Assembly (NCBI RefSeq): GCF_005796105.1
Contig: NZ_VAUO01000008.1
Location: forward strand, 1-64,000
DNA from: Pseudomonas mosselii
Lineage (GTDB): Bacteria > Pseudomonadota > Gammaproteobacteria > Pseudomonadales > Pseudomonadaceae
DNA: 64,000 nt
Reading direction: 5' to 3'
How positions within the stretch are numbered: the first letter of the stretch is position 1; every line of letters starts with the position of its first letter. Positions 30,171 through 38,716 of the stretch are shown in pieces. The notes beneath the pieces were generated by a model. That model did no database searches. It was given only the letters and a program-made list of their open reading frames with translations, and was not told where the DNA came from. The position numbers and the translations under genes are program-made.

Positions 30171-30254
30171 CGGTCCTCCGGCCCTCGCATAGGCAATCGG
30201 GTGGTCGCTGGGTATACTCGGGCGCAATACTGCATATTTCCAAGGATTTCACCC

Positions 30255-30449
30255 ATGAAACGCCTGATTTCCTCACTCGCGGCACTGGTCGCGGTTGCCT
30301 GCCTCGTTTCCGCCTGCGGTCAGAAAGGCCCTCTGTACCTGCCTGAAGATGGCAAGGACGGCAAAGCCTCGAAAAGCTCGCACCAGCACAAGCATGCGCA
30401 TCCCGCCCAGCAGCAAGACGACGCGGACCAAGCGCTGCCCGAGCAGTAA
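30255..30449 (+). CDS. lptM: LptM (YifL)-type small lipoprotein
   Basis: 64 aa outer-membrane lipoprotein. Lipobox VACLVSACGQKGPLYLP: signal cleavage before Cys21, followed by the conserved CGQKGPLYLP seen in LptM, which stabilises the LptDE LPS-export machine. The tail is His/Gln/Asp-rich. Its site immediately upstream of lysA (9 bp) is the normal order. Confidence 0.92.
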   Translation: MKRLISSLAALVAVACLVSACGQKGPLYLPEDGKDGKASKSSHQHKHAHPAQQQDDADQALPEQ

Positions 30450-30458
30450 GGAAATCCC

Positions 30459-31706
30459 ATGGACGCATTCAACTACCGCGACGGTGAACTGTTCGCCGAA
30501 GGGGTGTCGCTGTCGGCCATTGCCGAACGCTTCGGCACGCCCACCTATGTGTATTCGCGCGCCCATATCGAGGCCCAGTACCGCAGCTACACCGATGCCC
30601 TGCAAGGCACCGAGCATCTGGTCTGCTTCGCGGTCAAGGCCAACTCCAACCTGGGCGTACTGAACCTGCTGGCGCGCTTGGGTGCAGGTTTCGACATCGT
30701 CTCCGGTGGTGAGCTGGAGCGGGTACTGGCCGCCGGCGGGCGCGCCGACCGCGTGGTGTTCTCCGGTGTAGGCAAGACTCGCGAGGACATGCGCCGCGCG
30801 CTGGAAGTCGGCGTGCACTGCTTCAATGTCGAGTCCACCGACGAACTCGAACGCCTGCAACAGGTGGCCGCCGAGATGGGCAAGGTTGCCCCGGTCTCGC
30901 TGCGGGTGAACCCCGACGTCGATGCCGGTACCCACCCGTACATTTCCACCGGTCTCAAAGAGAACAAGTTCGGCATCGCCATTGCCGACGCCGAAGCTAT
31001 CTACGTGCGTGCCGCACAGCTGCCGAACCTGGACGTGGTCGGTGTCGACTGCCACATCGGCTCGCAACTGACCACCGTCGCGCCGTTCCTCGATGCACTG
31101 GATCGCCTGCTGGTGCTGGTCGACCGCCTGGCCGAGTGCGGCATCCACCTGCGTCACCTCGACCTGGGCGGCGGCGTCGGCGTGCGCTATCGCGACGAGC
31201 AACCACCGCGTCTGGCTGACTACATCGAGGCGATCCGCGCGCGCGTGGGCGAGCGCGACCTGGCCTTGGTGTTCGAACCGGGCCGCTACATCGTCGCCAA
31301 CGGCGGCGTGCTGCTGACCCGCGTCGAATACCTCAAGCACACCGAACACAAGGATTTCGCCATCATCGATGCGGCGATGAACGACCTGATCCGCCCGGCC
31401 CTGTACCAGGCCTGGATGGGCGTCAGCGCGGTCAAGCCACGCGAAGGCGAAGGCCGCAGCTACGATCTGGTCGGCCCAATCTGCGAGACCGGTGACTTTC
31501 TGGGCAAGGAGCGCGTGCTGAACCTGGCCGAAGGCGATCTGCTGGCAGTGCAGTCCGCCGGCGCCTATGGTTTCGTCATGAGTTCGAACTACAACACCCG
31601 TGGCCGCTGCGCCGAAGTGCTGGTCGATGGCGACCAGGCCTTCGAAGTCCGCCGCCGCGAGACAATTGCCGAACTGTTCGCCGGCGAAAGCCTGCTGCCG
31701 GAGTGA
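30459..31706 (+). CDS. lysA: Diaminopimelate decarboxylase
   Basis: Last step of lysine synthesis (meso-diaminopimelate to lysine), PLP-dependent. 415 aa. FAVKANSNLGVLNLLARLG contains the PLP lysine (about residue 61); GAGFDIVSGGELER, CHIGSQLT, LDLGGGVGVRY, EPGRYIVANGG and GPICETGDFLGKER are the alanine-racemase-fold motifs. AAGGAAA ribosome site. Operon lptM–lysA–dapF–DUF484–xerC–HAD. Confidence 0.97.
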   Translation: MDAFNYRDGELFAEGVSLSAIAERFGTPTYVYSRAHIEAQYRSYTDALQGTEHLVCFAVKANSNLGVLNLLARLGAGFDIVSGGELERVLAAGGRADRVVFSGVGKTREDMRRALEVGVHCFNVESTDELERLQQVAAEMGKVAPVSLRVNPDVDAGTHPYISTGLKENKFGIAIADAEAIYVRAAQLPNLDVVGVDCHIGSQLTTVAPFLDALDRLLVLVDRLAECGIHLRHLDLGGGVGVRYRDEQPPRLADYIEAIRARVGERDLALVFEPGRYIVANGGVLLTRVEYLKHTEHKDFAIIDAAMNDLIRPALYQAWMGVSAVKPREGEGRSYDLVGPICETGDFLGKERVLNLAEGDLLAVQSAGAYGFVMSSNYNTRGRCAEVLVDGDQAFEVRRRETIAELFAGESLLPE

Positions 31707-31710
31707 ACTT

Positions 31711-32541
31711 ATGCTGCTGCGCTTTACCAAGATGCACGGGCTGGGCAACGACTTCATGGTCCTCGACCTGGTCAGCCAGCATGCCCACATCCAACCCAAG
31801 CACGCCAAGCAATGGGGTGACCGCAATACCGGCATCGGCTTCGACCAGTTGCTGATCGTCGAGGCCCCGAGCAACCCGGACGTGGACTTCCGCTACCGGA
31901 TCTTCAACGCCGATGGCTCGGAAGTCGAGCAGTGCGGCAACGGGGCACGCTGCTTCGCCCGCTTCGTGCTGGACAAACGCCTGACTGCCAAGAAGCGCAT
32001 CCGCGTCGAAACCAAGGGCGGCATCATCGAACTCGACGTGCGCAACGACGGGCAGATCTGCGTCGACATGGGCCCACCGCGCTTCGAGCCGGCCGACATC
32101 CCGTTCGTGGCCGACGCGCAAGCGCCGAGTTACCCGCTCGAAGTCGACGGCAAGATCTACCCGATCGCGGCGGTGTCCATGGGCAATCCGCATTCGGTGC
32201 TGCGCGTGGACGACATCCGCAGCGCGCCGGTGCATGAACTGGGGCCGAAGATCGAGCACCATCCGCGCTTCCCACAGCGGGTCAATGCCGGCTTCATCCA
32301 GGTCATCGACCGCCACCGCGCCAATCTGCGAGTGTGGGAACGCGGTGCAGGGGAAACACAGGCCTGCGGTACGGGCGCCTGCGCTGCCGCAGTCGCGGCC
32401 ATCGCCCAGGGCTGGATGGATTCGCCGGTCACCCTCGACCTACCAGGCGGACGCCTGCACATCGAGTGGGGTGGCCCTGGCCAACCGGTACTGATGACCG
32501 GCCCGGCCGTACGCGTCTTCGAAGGACAGGTTCGTCTCTAA
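31711..32541 (+). CDS. dapF: Diaminopimelate epimerase
   Basis: Converts LL- to meso-diaminopimelate, for lysine and peptidoglycan. 276 aa. FTKMHGLGNDFMVLD at the N-terminus, the first catalytic cysteine in EQCGNGARCFARFV and the second in ETQACGTGACAAAVAA. Start 31711, four bases after lysA; the frame continues upstream inside lysA without homology. Confidence 0.97.
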   Translation: MLLRFTKMHGLGNDFMVLDLVSQHAHIQPKHAKQWGDRNTGIGFDQLLIVEAPSNPDVDFRYRIFNADGSEVEQCGNGARCFARFVLDKRLTAKKRIRVETKGGIIELDVRNDGQICVDMGPPRFEPADIPFVADAQAPSYPLEVDGKIYPIAAVSMGNPHSVLRVDDIRSAPVHELGPKIEHHPRFPQRVNAGFIQVIDRHRANLRVWERGAGETQACGTGACAAAVAAIAQGWMDSPVTLDLPGGRLHIEWGGPGQPVLMTGPAVRVFEGQVRL

Positions 32542-32554
32542 GCGAGTATCCGTC

Positions 32555-33253
32555 ATGACCGATCAGCCCAAGGTTGCACCCCAGCTCGATGCCGACGCGG
32601 TGGTTGCCTATCTGCGCGCCCACCCCACGTTCTTCGCCGAGCATGACGAGCTGCTGATCGAGCAGCGCATTCCCCACCAGCGCGGCGACAGCGTGTCGCT
32701 GGTGGAGCGCCAGCTCAAGCTGCTGCGTGACCGCAATATCGAGATGCGCCATCGCCTGTCGCAACTGATGGATGTGGCGCGCGACAACGACCGGCTATTC
32801 GACAAGACCCGCCGGCTGATCCTCGACCTGCTGGACGCGAGCAGCCTGGAAGAAGTGGTCATGGCAGTCGAAGACAGCCTGCGCCAGGAGTTCCAGGTGC
32901 CCTTCGTCAGCCTGATCCTGTTTGGCGACAATGCCGCACCGGTAGGGCGCTGGGTCTCCGGGGCGGAGGCGCAGCAGGCCATCGGGGGCTTGATCGGCGG
33001 CGGCAAGACTGTCAGCGGCAGCCTGCGCGAACACGAACTGGCGTTCCTGTTCGGGGGCGAGCAGCACAAGGAGGTCGGCTCCAGCGCCGTGGCCACCCTC
33101 GAATACCAAGGCCTGCACGGCGTATTGGCGATCGGCAGCCGCGACCCTCAGCATTACAAGAGCAGCGTCGGCACCCTGTTTCTCAGCTATATCGCCGAAG
33201 TGCTCGGCCGTGTAGTACCGCGCTTCACCCACACGCTGCGCCCGGTTCGCTGA
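32555..33253 (+). CDS. DUF484 family protein
   Basis: 232 aa cytosolic protein with an N-terminal helical part (DADAVVAYLRAHPTFFAEHDELL) and a GAF-like core (VPFVSLILFGDN, GVLAIGSRDPQHY). Always found upstream of xerC in gammaproteobacteria; role unknown. Its stop overlaps the xerC ATG (TGATG). Confidence 0.9.
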   Translation: MTDQPKVAPQLDADAVVAYLRAHPTFFAEHDELLIEQRIPHQRGDSVSLVERQLKLLRDRNIEMRHRLSQLMDVARDNDRLFDKTRRLILDLLDASSLEEVVMAVEDSLRQEFQVPFVSLILFGDNAAPVGRWVSGAEAQQAIGGLIGGGKTVSGSLREHELAFLFGGEQHKEVGSSAVATLEYQGLHGVLAIGSRDPQHYKSSVGTLFLSYIAEVLGRVVPRFTHTLRPVR

Positions 33254-34152
33254 TGGAGCGCCAGCTGGAGGCTTATTGCGCGCACCTGCGCAACGAGCGC
33301 CAGGTGTCCGACCATACGCTGCAAGGCTACCGCCGCGACCTGGAAAAGGTTATCGAATACTGCAACAGCCAAGGCATCGCCGGCTGGGGCGCGTTGCAGG
33401 TCCAGCAGTTGCGCCAACTGGTCGCCCGCCAGCATCACCACGGCCAGTCCTCGCGTAGCCTGGCACGCCTGCTCTCGGCGGTACGCGGCCTGTACCGCTA
33501 CCTCAACCGCGAAGGCCTGTGCCAGCACGATCCGGCCAATGGCCTGTCGCCGCCCAAGGGCGAGCGGCGCCTGCCCAAGGTGCTGGACACCGACCGCGCC
33601 CTGCAACTGCTGGACGGTGGCGTGGATGACGACTTCATCGCCCGCCGCGACCAGGCCATCCTCGAACTGTTCTATTCCTCGGGCCTGCGCCTGTCGGAGC
33701 TTACCGGGCTGGACCTGGAACAGCTGGACCTTGCCGCAGGCCTGGTACAAGTGCTCGGCAAGGGCGGCAAGAGCCGCGTCCTGCCAGTCGGGCGCAAAGC
33801 CCGCGAGGCCCTGCACGCCTGGCTGCGCCTGCGCGGTATCGGCAACCCACAGGATGCGGCAGTGTTCATCACCCGCCAAGGCAAGCGCCTGAGCCCACGG
33901 GCCATCCAGTTACGGGTCAAGACAGCCGGCGAGCGCGAGCTAGGCCAGCATCTTCACCCACACATGCTCCGCCATTCCTTCGCCAGCCACCTGCTGGAAT
34001 CGTCCCAGGACCTGCGCGCAGTGCAGGAGATGCTCGGGCATGCCGACATCAGCACTACGCAAATCTACACCCACCTGGACTTCCAGCATCTGGCCGCCGT
34101 GTACGACAGCGCCCACCCAAGGGCCAAACGCAGCAAAGGCACAGACTCATGA
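33253..34152 (+). CDS. xerC: Tyrosine recombinase XerC
   Basis: Resolves chromosome dimers at dif with XerD. 299 aa. SAM-like N-domain, then the catalytic domain with Arg in LRLSELTGLDLEQLD, Lys in GKGGKSRVLPVG, HMLRHSFASHLLE (H-x-x-R), a second His in LGHADISTT, and the nucleophile Tyr in TTQIYTHLD (about residue 274). Chromosomal copy in its standard operon, not an integrase of the islands. Confidence 0.96.
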   Translation: MERQLEAYCAHLRNERQVSDHTLQGYRRDLEKVIEYCNSQGIAGWGALQVQQLRQLVARQHHHGQSSRSLARLLSAVRGLYRYLNREGLCQHDPANGLSPPKGERRLPKVLDTDRALQLLDGGVDDDFIARRDQAILELFYSSGLRLSELTGLDLEQLDLAAGLVQVLGKGGKSRVLPVGRKAREALHAWLRLRGIGNPQDAAVFITRQGKRLSPRAIQLRVKTAGERELGQHLHPHMLRHSFASHLLESSQDLRAVQEMLGHADISTTQIYTHLDFQHLAAVYDSAHPRAKRSKGTDS

Positions 34153-34844
34153 GCATCAAGCTGATCACCTTCGACCTCGACGATACCCTGTGGGACACCG
34201 CACCGGTGATCGCCAGTGCCGAAGTCGTCCTGCGTGACTGGCTGCACGCCAACGCGCCAATGTTGGGTGGCGTGCCGGTCGAACACCTGTTCGCCATCCG
34301 CGAGCGCCTGGTACAGGCCGAGCCCGCCCTCAAGCACCGTATCAGCGCGCTGCGCCGACGGGTGCTGTTCCATGCCCTCGAAGAGGTCGGATACAGTGAG
34401 AAACAGGCACTGGCGCTGGCCGACGAGGGCTTCGAGGTATTCCTGCATGCACGTCATCAGGTGCAGGTATTCCCCGAGGTCCAACCGATGCTGGAAGCCC
34501 TGCGCCAGCACTACACCCTGGGTGTGGTCACCAACGGCAATGCCGATGTGCGCAGGCTTGGCCTGGCGGACTACTTCCGCTTCGCCCTGTGTGCCGAGGA
34601 CCTGGGCATCGGCAAGCCGGACCCGGCGCCGTTCCTGGAGGCGTTGAAGCGTGGAGAGGCGCCTGCCAGCGAGGCGGTGCACATTGGCGATCATCCGGGC
34701 GACGACATCGCCGGGGCCCAGCGCGCCGGGCTGCGCGCGGTGTGGTTCAACCCGCGCGGCGCGGCCTGGGCGGGCGAGCAGGCGCCTGATGCCGAGATCC
34801 AGCAACTGTCGCAGTTGCCCGAGGTCCTCGCGCGCTGGCGCTGA
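34149..34844 (+). CDS. HAD-superfamily hydrolase
   Basis: 231 aa phosphatase-like protein. DxD nucleophile motif FDLDDTLWDTAP (Asp9, Asp11), TNGNA (motif II Thr), IGKPDPAPF (motif III Lys) and HIGDHPGDDIAGAQRAG (motif IV acids), helical cap between about 20 and 100. ATGA overlap with xerC. Resembles the YjjG/YigB-like HADs that follow xerC; substrate (a flavin or nucleotide phosphate?) unknown. Confidence 0.9.
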   Translation: MSIKLITFDLDDTLWDTAPVIASAEVVLRDWLHANAPMLGGVPVEHLFAIRERLVQAEPALKHRISALRRRVLFHALEEVGYSEKQALALADEGFEVFLHARHQVQVFPEVQPMLEALRQHYTLGVVTNGNADVRRLGLADYFRFALCAEDLGIGKPDPAPFLEALKRGEAPASEAVHIGDHPGDDIAGAQRAGLRAVWFNPRGAAWAGEQAPDAEIQQLSQLPEVLARWR

Positions 34845-34886
34845 AGCCTCCGAGGCATGCCCACCGCGGCGTAACCAGCACGCACA

Positions 34887-34914
34887 AAAAAGCCCGCAGC
34901 GACGGCGGGCTTTT
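34887..34914. terminator. Bidirectional terminator, HAD gene / sutA
   Basis: GCCCGC (34892–34897) pairs with GCGGGC (34905–34910), flanked by AAAAA on the left and TTTT on the right, so it works for both convergent genes. Confidence 0.85.
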
Positions 34915-34928
34915 CTGCACTCAACCAC

Positions 34929-35258
34929 TCAGATAGGGCGGCTGCCGTACTTGTTGTCCGGCTTCTTGGGCGGATCGGCGACCACGTTGGCCTCCACTTC
35001 CTGAACCTTGCCACCGCGGGCCAGGAACTCTTCCATGGCCTTGGCCAGGGCATCGCGTTCCTTCTGCTTGGCTTCCATGCTCGGCATCTCGTCTACCGAG
35101 ACGGCCGCCTTGGACTTGCCCTTGGCGGCAGGCGCCGGGCTGCTGTCGTCATCGCCGGAATCTTCCGCGACGTCATCAGTTGCCGCTTCAAGGCCTTCAT
35201 CGCCCTCGTCTTCGTCGCCTACTTCCAGGTCGTCGTTTTCCAGATCGTCGTCGCTCAT
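34929..35258 (-). CDS. sutA: SutA, RNA-polymerase-binding transcription regulator
   Basis: 109 aa, acidic disordered N-terminus (Asp/Glu runs, residues 1–45), a helical middle (MEAKQKERDALAKAMEEFLA) and the conserved tail VVADPPKKPDNKYGSRPI. This matches the slow-growth regulator SutA of pseudomonads, which binds RNA polymerase and raises transcription of ribosomal and housekeeping genes in starved cells. Confidence 0.9.
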   Translation of the reverse strand: MSDDDLENDDLEVGDEDEGDEGLEAATDDVAEDSGDDDSSPAPAAKGKSKAAVSVDEMPSMEAKQKERDALAKAMEEFLARGGKVQEVEANVVADPPKKPDNKYGSRPI

Positions 35259-35653
35259 GTTCTACCTCATGACTTGCGAAAAGCAGGTTAGTTATAGACC
35301 GGTGCAGCCGTAGACCGGCGGCTATCGGTGAAAATTCAACTGGCCGTGGGTTGGCCACTGCCTTGGGTGTCCGCCTCCTGATGGGAGGCCCGGCACCCTG
35401 CAGGCCCTGCTCCTGGCAGGCCCTGACGAAATCGTTTTGACCCTTGCTGGCCACAGGCTACTAGCAAGCCTAGCAAAGGGTGACAAAGTGTGTGGGCTGC
35501 GCGTGCAGCACCCTTCGGCGCGCATTCTAGCGCGCTCGGAGAAAAAGCAAAGCACCAGAAATGCACTAGGGGTTGTAAGTTTTGTACCCACGTCGCGAAC
35601 ACCACCACGAAACCGTTTGCCCGGCCTGAAGCGGCAATTTACAGACAAAAAAA

Positions 35654-35671
35654 TGCCCGGCAAGCCGGGCA
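35654..35671 (-). terminator. Terminator of glnK–amtB
   Basis: Stem TGCCCGGC / GCCGGGCA with a 2-nt loop; on the minus strand it is followed by seven T (35647–35653). A T-run on the other side may make it partly bidirectional. Confidence 0.88.
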
Positions 35672-35689
35672 AGTTTTTTTGCGTGGCGG

Positions 35690-37024
35690 TTACAGGTTGT
35701 AGCCGCGCTCGTTGTGCTGAGCAAGGTCGAGGCCGACCGACTCTTCTTCTTCGCTGACACGCAGCCCCATCACCATGTCCAGGACCTTGAGGATCACGTA
35801 GGTGACGATGGCGGTGTAGACCACGGTGAAGATCACACCCTTGGCCTGGATCCAGAACTGCGCACCGATGTCGGTGACCGCACCGAAGCCGCCCAGGGCC
35901 GGTGCTGCGAACACGCCGGTGAGCAGCGCGCCGACGATACCGCCGATGCCGTGCACGCCGAAGGCGTCGAGAGAATCGTCATAGCCCAGCTTGCGCTTGA
36001 GGCTGGTGGCGCAGAAGTAGCAGATCACGCCCGACGCCAGACCGATCACCAGCGCACCCATCGGGCCCACAGTGCCGGCAGCAGGGGTGATGGCCACCAG
36101 ACCTGCGACCACACCCGAGGCGATGCCCAGTGCGCTCGGTTTGCCGTGGCCGATCCACTCGGCGAACATCCAGCCCAGTGCGGCGGCGGCGGTGGCGATC
36201 TGGGTCACCAGCATGGCCATGCCGGCGGTGCCGTTGGCTGCGGCGGCGGAACCTGCGTTGAAACCGAACCAGCCGATCCACAGCATGGCCGCGCCGATCA
36301 GGGTGTAGCCCAGGTTGTGCGGGGCCATCGGGGTGGTTGGGTAGCCTTTGCGCTTGCCCAGCACCAGGCAGCAGATCAGACCTGCGATACCGGCGTTGAT
36401 GTGCACCACAGTGCCACCCGCGAAGTCCAGTACGCCCCAGTCCCACATCAGCGCGCCGTCACCGCTCCAGACCATGTGCGCGATGGGCGCATAGACCAGG
36501 GTGAACCACACGGTCATGAAGATCAGCATCGCCGAGAACTTCATGCGTTCGGCGAAGGCACCGACGATCAGCGCCGGGGTGATGATCGCGAAGGTCATCT
36601 GGAAGGTGATGAATACCGCCTCGGGGAACAGCGCGGTAGCCGACGTCAGGCTGCTGGGCGTCACGCCGCTCAGGAATGCCTTGGACAGGCCGCCGACGAA
36701 GGAATTGAAGTTGAGTACGCCTTTTTCCATACCGGTGGTATCGAAGGCCAGGCTGTAGCCGAACACCACCCACAGGATGCTCATCACGCCGGTGATGGCG
36801 AAGCACTGCATCATCACCGACAGGACGTTCTTCGAACGCACCATGCCGCCGTAGAACAGCGCAAGGCCGGGAATGGTCATGAACAGCACCAGCGCCGTGG
36901 CGGTGAGCATCCATGCGGTGTCACCGGAGTTCAGCGCCGGGGCAGCAGCTTCCTCGGCCAGGGCCAACCCTGGCATTACGAGGGACAATAGGGCTCCTAG
37001 CCCTGCGATCTTGCGCAGAGTCAT
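35690..37024 (-). CDS. amtB: Ammonium transporter AmtB
   Basis: Inner-membrane trimeric ammonium channel, 444 aa. Cleaved signal (MTLRKIAGLGALLSLVMPGLALAEE), then 11 membrane helices: GDTAWMLTATALVLFMTIPG, LALFYGGMVRSKN, twin histidines in GGTVVHINAG and FGVHGIGG. Start 37024 is at the signal peptide; an upstream in-frame start at 37156 would extend into glnK. 49 bp after glnK, one operon; GlnK binds and blocks AmtB when nitrogen is plentiful. Confidence 0.96.
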   Translation of the reverse strand: MTLRKIAGLGALLSLVMPGLALAEEAAAPALNSGDTAWMLTATALVLFMTIPGLALFYGGMVRSKNVLSVMMQCFAITGVMSILWVVFGYSLAFDTTGMEKGVLNFNSFVGGLSKAFLSGVTPSSLTSATALFPEAVFITFQMTFAIITPALIVGAFAERMKFSAMLIFMTVWFTLVYAPIAHMVWSGDGALMWDWGVLDFAGGTVVHINAGIAGLICCLVLGKRKGYPTTPMAPHNLGYTLIGAAMLWIGWFGFNAGSAAAANGTAGMAMLVTQIATAAAALGWMFAEWIGHGKPSALGIASGVVAGLVAITPAAGTVGPMGALVIGLASGVICYFCATSLKRKLGYDDSLDAFGVHGIGGIVGALLTGVFAAPALGGFGAVTDIGAQFWIQAKGVIFTVVYTAIVTYVILKVLDMVMGLRVSEEEESVGLDLAQHNERGYNL

Positions 37025-37073
37025 GTTGTTTTCTCCTGGGGCGTTGGGTTTGGTGAGGCTTTTTTGTTGGCGC

Positions 37074-37412
37074 TTAGATCGCGTCGGTATCGGTTTCGCC
37101 GGTACGGATGCGGATCGCCTGCTCCAGATTGACCACGAAGATCTTGCCGTCACCAATCTTGCCGGTGTTGGCTGCCTTGGTGATGGCTTCGATTACCCGA
37201 TCAAGGTCCTTGTCGTCGATGGCGACATCGATCTTCACCTTGGGCAGGAAATCGACCACGTATTCGGCGCCGCGGTACAGCTCGGTGTGACCCTTTTGCC
37301 GGCCGAAGCCCTTGACCTCGGTCACGGTGATGCCCTGCACGCCGATTTCCGACAGCGATTCGCGCACGTCGTCCAGCTTGAACGGCTTGATGATGGCAGT
37401 GACTAGCTTCAT
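37074..37412 (-). CDS. glnK: PII signal protein GlnK
   Basis: 112 aa nitrogen regulator. KLVTAIIKPFKLDDVRESL at the start, uridylylation Tyr51 in the T-loop (GAEYVVDFLPK), and GKIGDGKIFVVNLEQAIRIRTGE at the ATP/2-oxoglutarate site. Upstream lie a sigma-54 promoter and two NtrC-type sites, as expected for glnK–amtB. Start 37412 chosen from the family; the frame continues to 37568 without homology. Confidence 0.97.
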   Translation of the reverse strand: MKLVTAIIKPFKLDDVRESLSEIGVQGITVTEVKGFGRQKGHTELYRGAEYVVDFLPKVKIDVAIDDKDLDRVIEAITKAANTGKIGDGKIFVVNLEQAIRIRTGETDTDAI

Positions 37413-37614
37413 GAAACTCTCTCCCGATTTGGTGGACTTGCCCCAGGAAAACAAACCCGTCTCAAGTCTAAGCGCAGCGCCTGGCTTTGTAACGCATCGT
37501 CGGCTCCATCCTCCCCGCCGAGACACGTTGCGGCTGTGACGAAGGACCTCATGGCTGGGCCTGCGCACTGCATGTTCTCAACGGACTGCATCAGTGCACG
37601 GCTCGATCAGGTCG

Positions 37615-37631
37615 TTGCAGAAACCTTGCCA
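37615..37631 (-). promoter_or_regulatory. Sigma-54 promoter of glnK–amtB
   Basis: On the minus strand TGGCAAGGTTTCTGCA fits TGGCACG-N4-TTGCA with one mismatch in each box (-24 at 37631–37625, -12 at 37620–37616). The transcript would start near 37604, leaving a leader of about 190 nt before glnK. Confidence 0.8.
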
Positions 37632-37705
37632 GGTCCGAGAAACCCCTTAAAAACAGGTAGTTGCACGAAACAGTCGGGATTGGCCAGTCGCCAGCAGGCG
37701 CGCGA

Positions 37706-37755
37706 CGCACAAAATCGGTGCGTTACAGGCAGCAGCCCTGCGCAAAAAGTGTGCA
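37706..37755. promoter_or_regulatory. Paired NtrC-type enhancer sites
   Basis: GCAC-N7-GTGC at 37707–37721 fits the NtrC consensus (TGCAC-N7-GTGCA) in the core. A weaker GCGC-N7-GTGC follows at 37740–37754, centred 33 bp away (three DNA turns). Both are about 100–150 bp upstream of the sigma-54 promoter, the usual enhancer distance. Confidence 0.7.
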
Positions 37756-37818
37756 ACACAAGGGGATACAGGGGCCGTGCTACACTCCCGCCCTTTCAGT
37801 GATCAGCGGATAGCCAAC

Positions 37819-38082
37819 ATGCTCGCGCCCAAAGCCTTTCTCGATGCCCTGAGCGACCAGGCCTCGCGCCTGTTCAGCAGCGACACTGCACAACCCCGCG
37901 CCGAACTCGAAAGCCAGTTCAAGGTGTTGATGCAGGGCGCCTTCAGCAAGCTGGACCTGGTCAGCCGCGACGAATTCGATAGCCAGATGGTCGTATTGGC
38001 CCGTACCCGTGCGCGCCTCGAAGCGTTGGAGAAGCAGGTGGCCGAGCTGGAAGCACGGATGGCACCGCCCGCTGCGGATTAA
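37819..38082 (+). CDS. ubiK: UbiK ubiquinone biosynthesis accessory factor (YqiC/BMFP)
   Basis: 87 aa helical coiled-coil protein of the UbiJ–UbiK complex in aerobic ubiquinone synthesis. Sequence pattern DALSDQASRLFSSD, LESQFKVLMQGAFSKLDLVS, DEFDSQMVVLARTRARLEAL (coiled coil to the C-terminus). Start 37819 gives the family length. In pseudomonads it is normally followed by comM; here mgtA lies between them. Confidence 0.9.
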   Translation: MLAPKAFLDALSDQASRLFSSDTAQPRAELESQFKVLMQGAFSKLDLVSRDEFDSQMVVLARTRARLEALEKQVAELEARMAPPAAD

Positions 38083-38186
38083 CCCTCGCGACACACCATG
38101 TTCCCGATGAACGCCGGGGCACGCCCGGCCTTCACATGCACCGTCAGCACGGCGCAGCCAAGACGGGGCCGTAGGCTGATAGCCAA

Positions 38187-38214
38187 GTCCCCCGGTCTAG
38201 GGGAGAAGACTTAC
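38187..38214. other. Hairpin downstream of ubiK
   Basis: AAGTC–CCCC … GGGG–(AGAA)–GACTT forms a two-part stem. It may end ubiK transcription or form the 5' border of the mgtA leader. There is no T-run. Confidence 0.4.
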
Positions 38215-38355
38215 ATGAAATTTCCTACATATAAGTTACACCATAAAAAATGAAACTTTGTTAATGCCCGATTATGGGTTGACTTACCCGCTATGCTTTC
38301 AATAAAGTTCACCCGCCCCGAAAACGGGCGCTTATTTCAACTCACGAAGAATTCA

Positions 38356-38460
38356 ATGGACACAGTATCTAGTCGCTGCCTGGCCGCCCTTGGCTGCCAG
38401 GCATCTGAACCGGAACTCCGGGCCCGCCTCCCAGGTCGGGCAAGCCGCGCCAGAGCCTGA
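38356..38460 (+). CDS. mgtA leader ORF 1 (34 aa)
   Basis: Begins MDTVSSRCLAALGCQ, ends in an Arg/Ala-rich tail. Weak GAAGA site upstream. Its TGA overlaps the ATG of the next small ORF (38460). Overlap chain suggests a translated leader for mgtA; no known family. Confidence 0.4.
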   Translation: MDTVSSRCLAALGCQASEPELRARLPGRASRARA

Positions 38461-38516
38461 TGCTCCGCCGTAGCTTGCCACACCGGGTGCCAGCCCGGTC
38501 GGAGGCAAGCTCATGA
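38460..38516 (+). CDS. mgtA leader ORF 2 (18 aa)
   Basis: Sequence starts MLRRSLPHRVPARS; Arg, Pro and Ser rich, similar in style to the proline-rich MgtL leader of enterobacteria, but not homologous by eye. ATG overlaps leader ORF 1 (TGATG), and its stop overlaps leader ORF 3 (ATGA). Too short for ordinary prediction. Confidence 0.35.
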   Translation: MLRRSLPHRVPARSEASS

Positions 38517-38716
38517 ACCTCATCACCTTCATCCGCCATCGCCTGCAGACTCACTTGGGTCCGCTGCACGCGCCTGCCCACGCGGCTTCGCGCCCCATAG
38601 ATCAGCCTATTACGCGTGGCCCACGACTACGCGTCACCTGGCTGGCGCCCTCCAGCCACGGCCGCTTGCGCCTGCACTGGCAGGTCGACGACAGCCGGGA
38701 ACCTCCAAGTCGATAG
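38513..38716 (+). CDS. mgtA leader ORF 3 (67 aa)
   Basis: 67 aa, basic, begins MNLITFIRHRLQTHLG. Strong ribosome site GGAGG 8 bp before its ATG makes translation likely. It overlaps leader ORF 2 by four bases. No family recognised. Role could be a leader peptide that senses Mg2+ or amino acids, or a small protein acting with MgtA. Confidence 0.55.
   Translation: MNLITFIRHRLQTHLGPLHAPAHAASRPIDQPITRGPRLRVTWLAPSSHGRLRLHWQVDDSREPPSR

Noticed and set aside
30273..31874. 533-aa minus open frame
   Set aside because: Antisense to lysA.
35714..36991. 425-aa + strand open frame
   Set aside because: Antisense to amtB; His/Gln-rich artefact of GC-rich codons.
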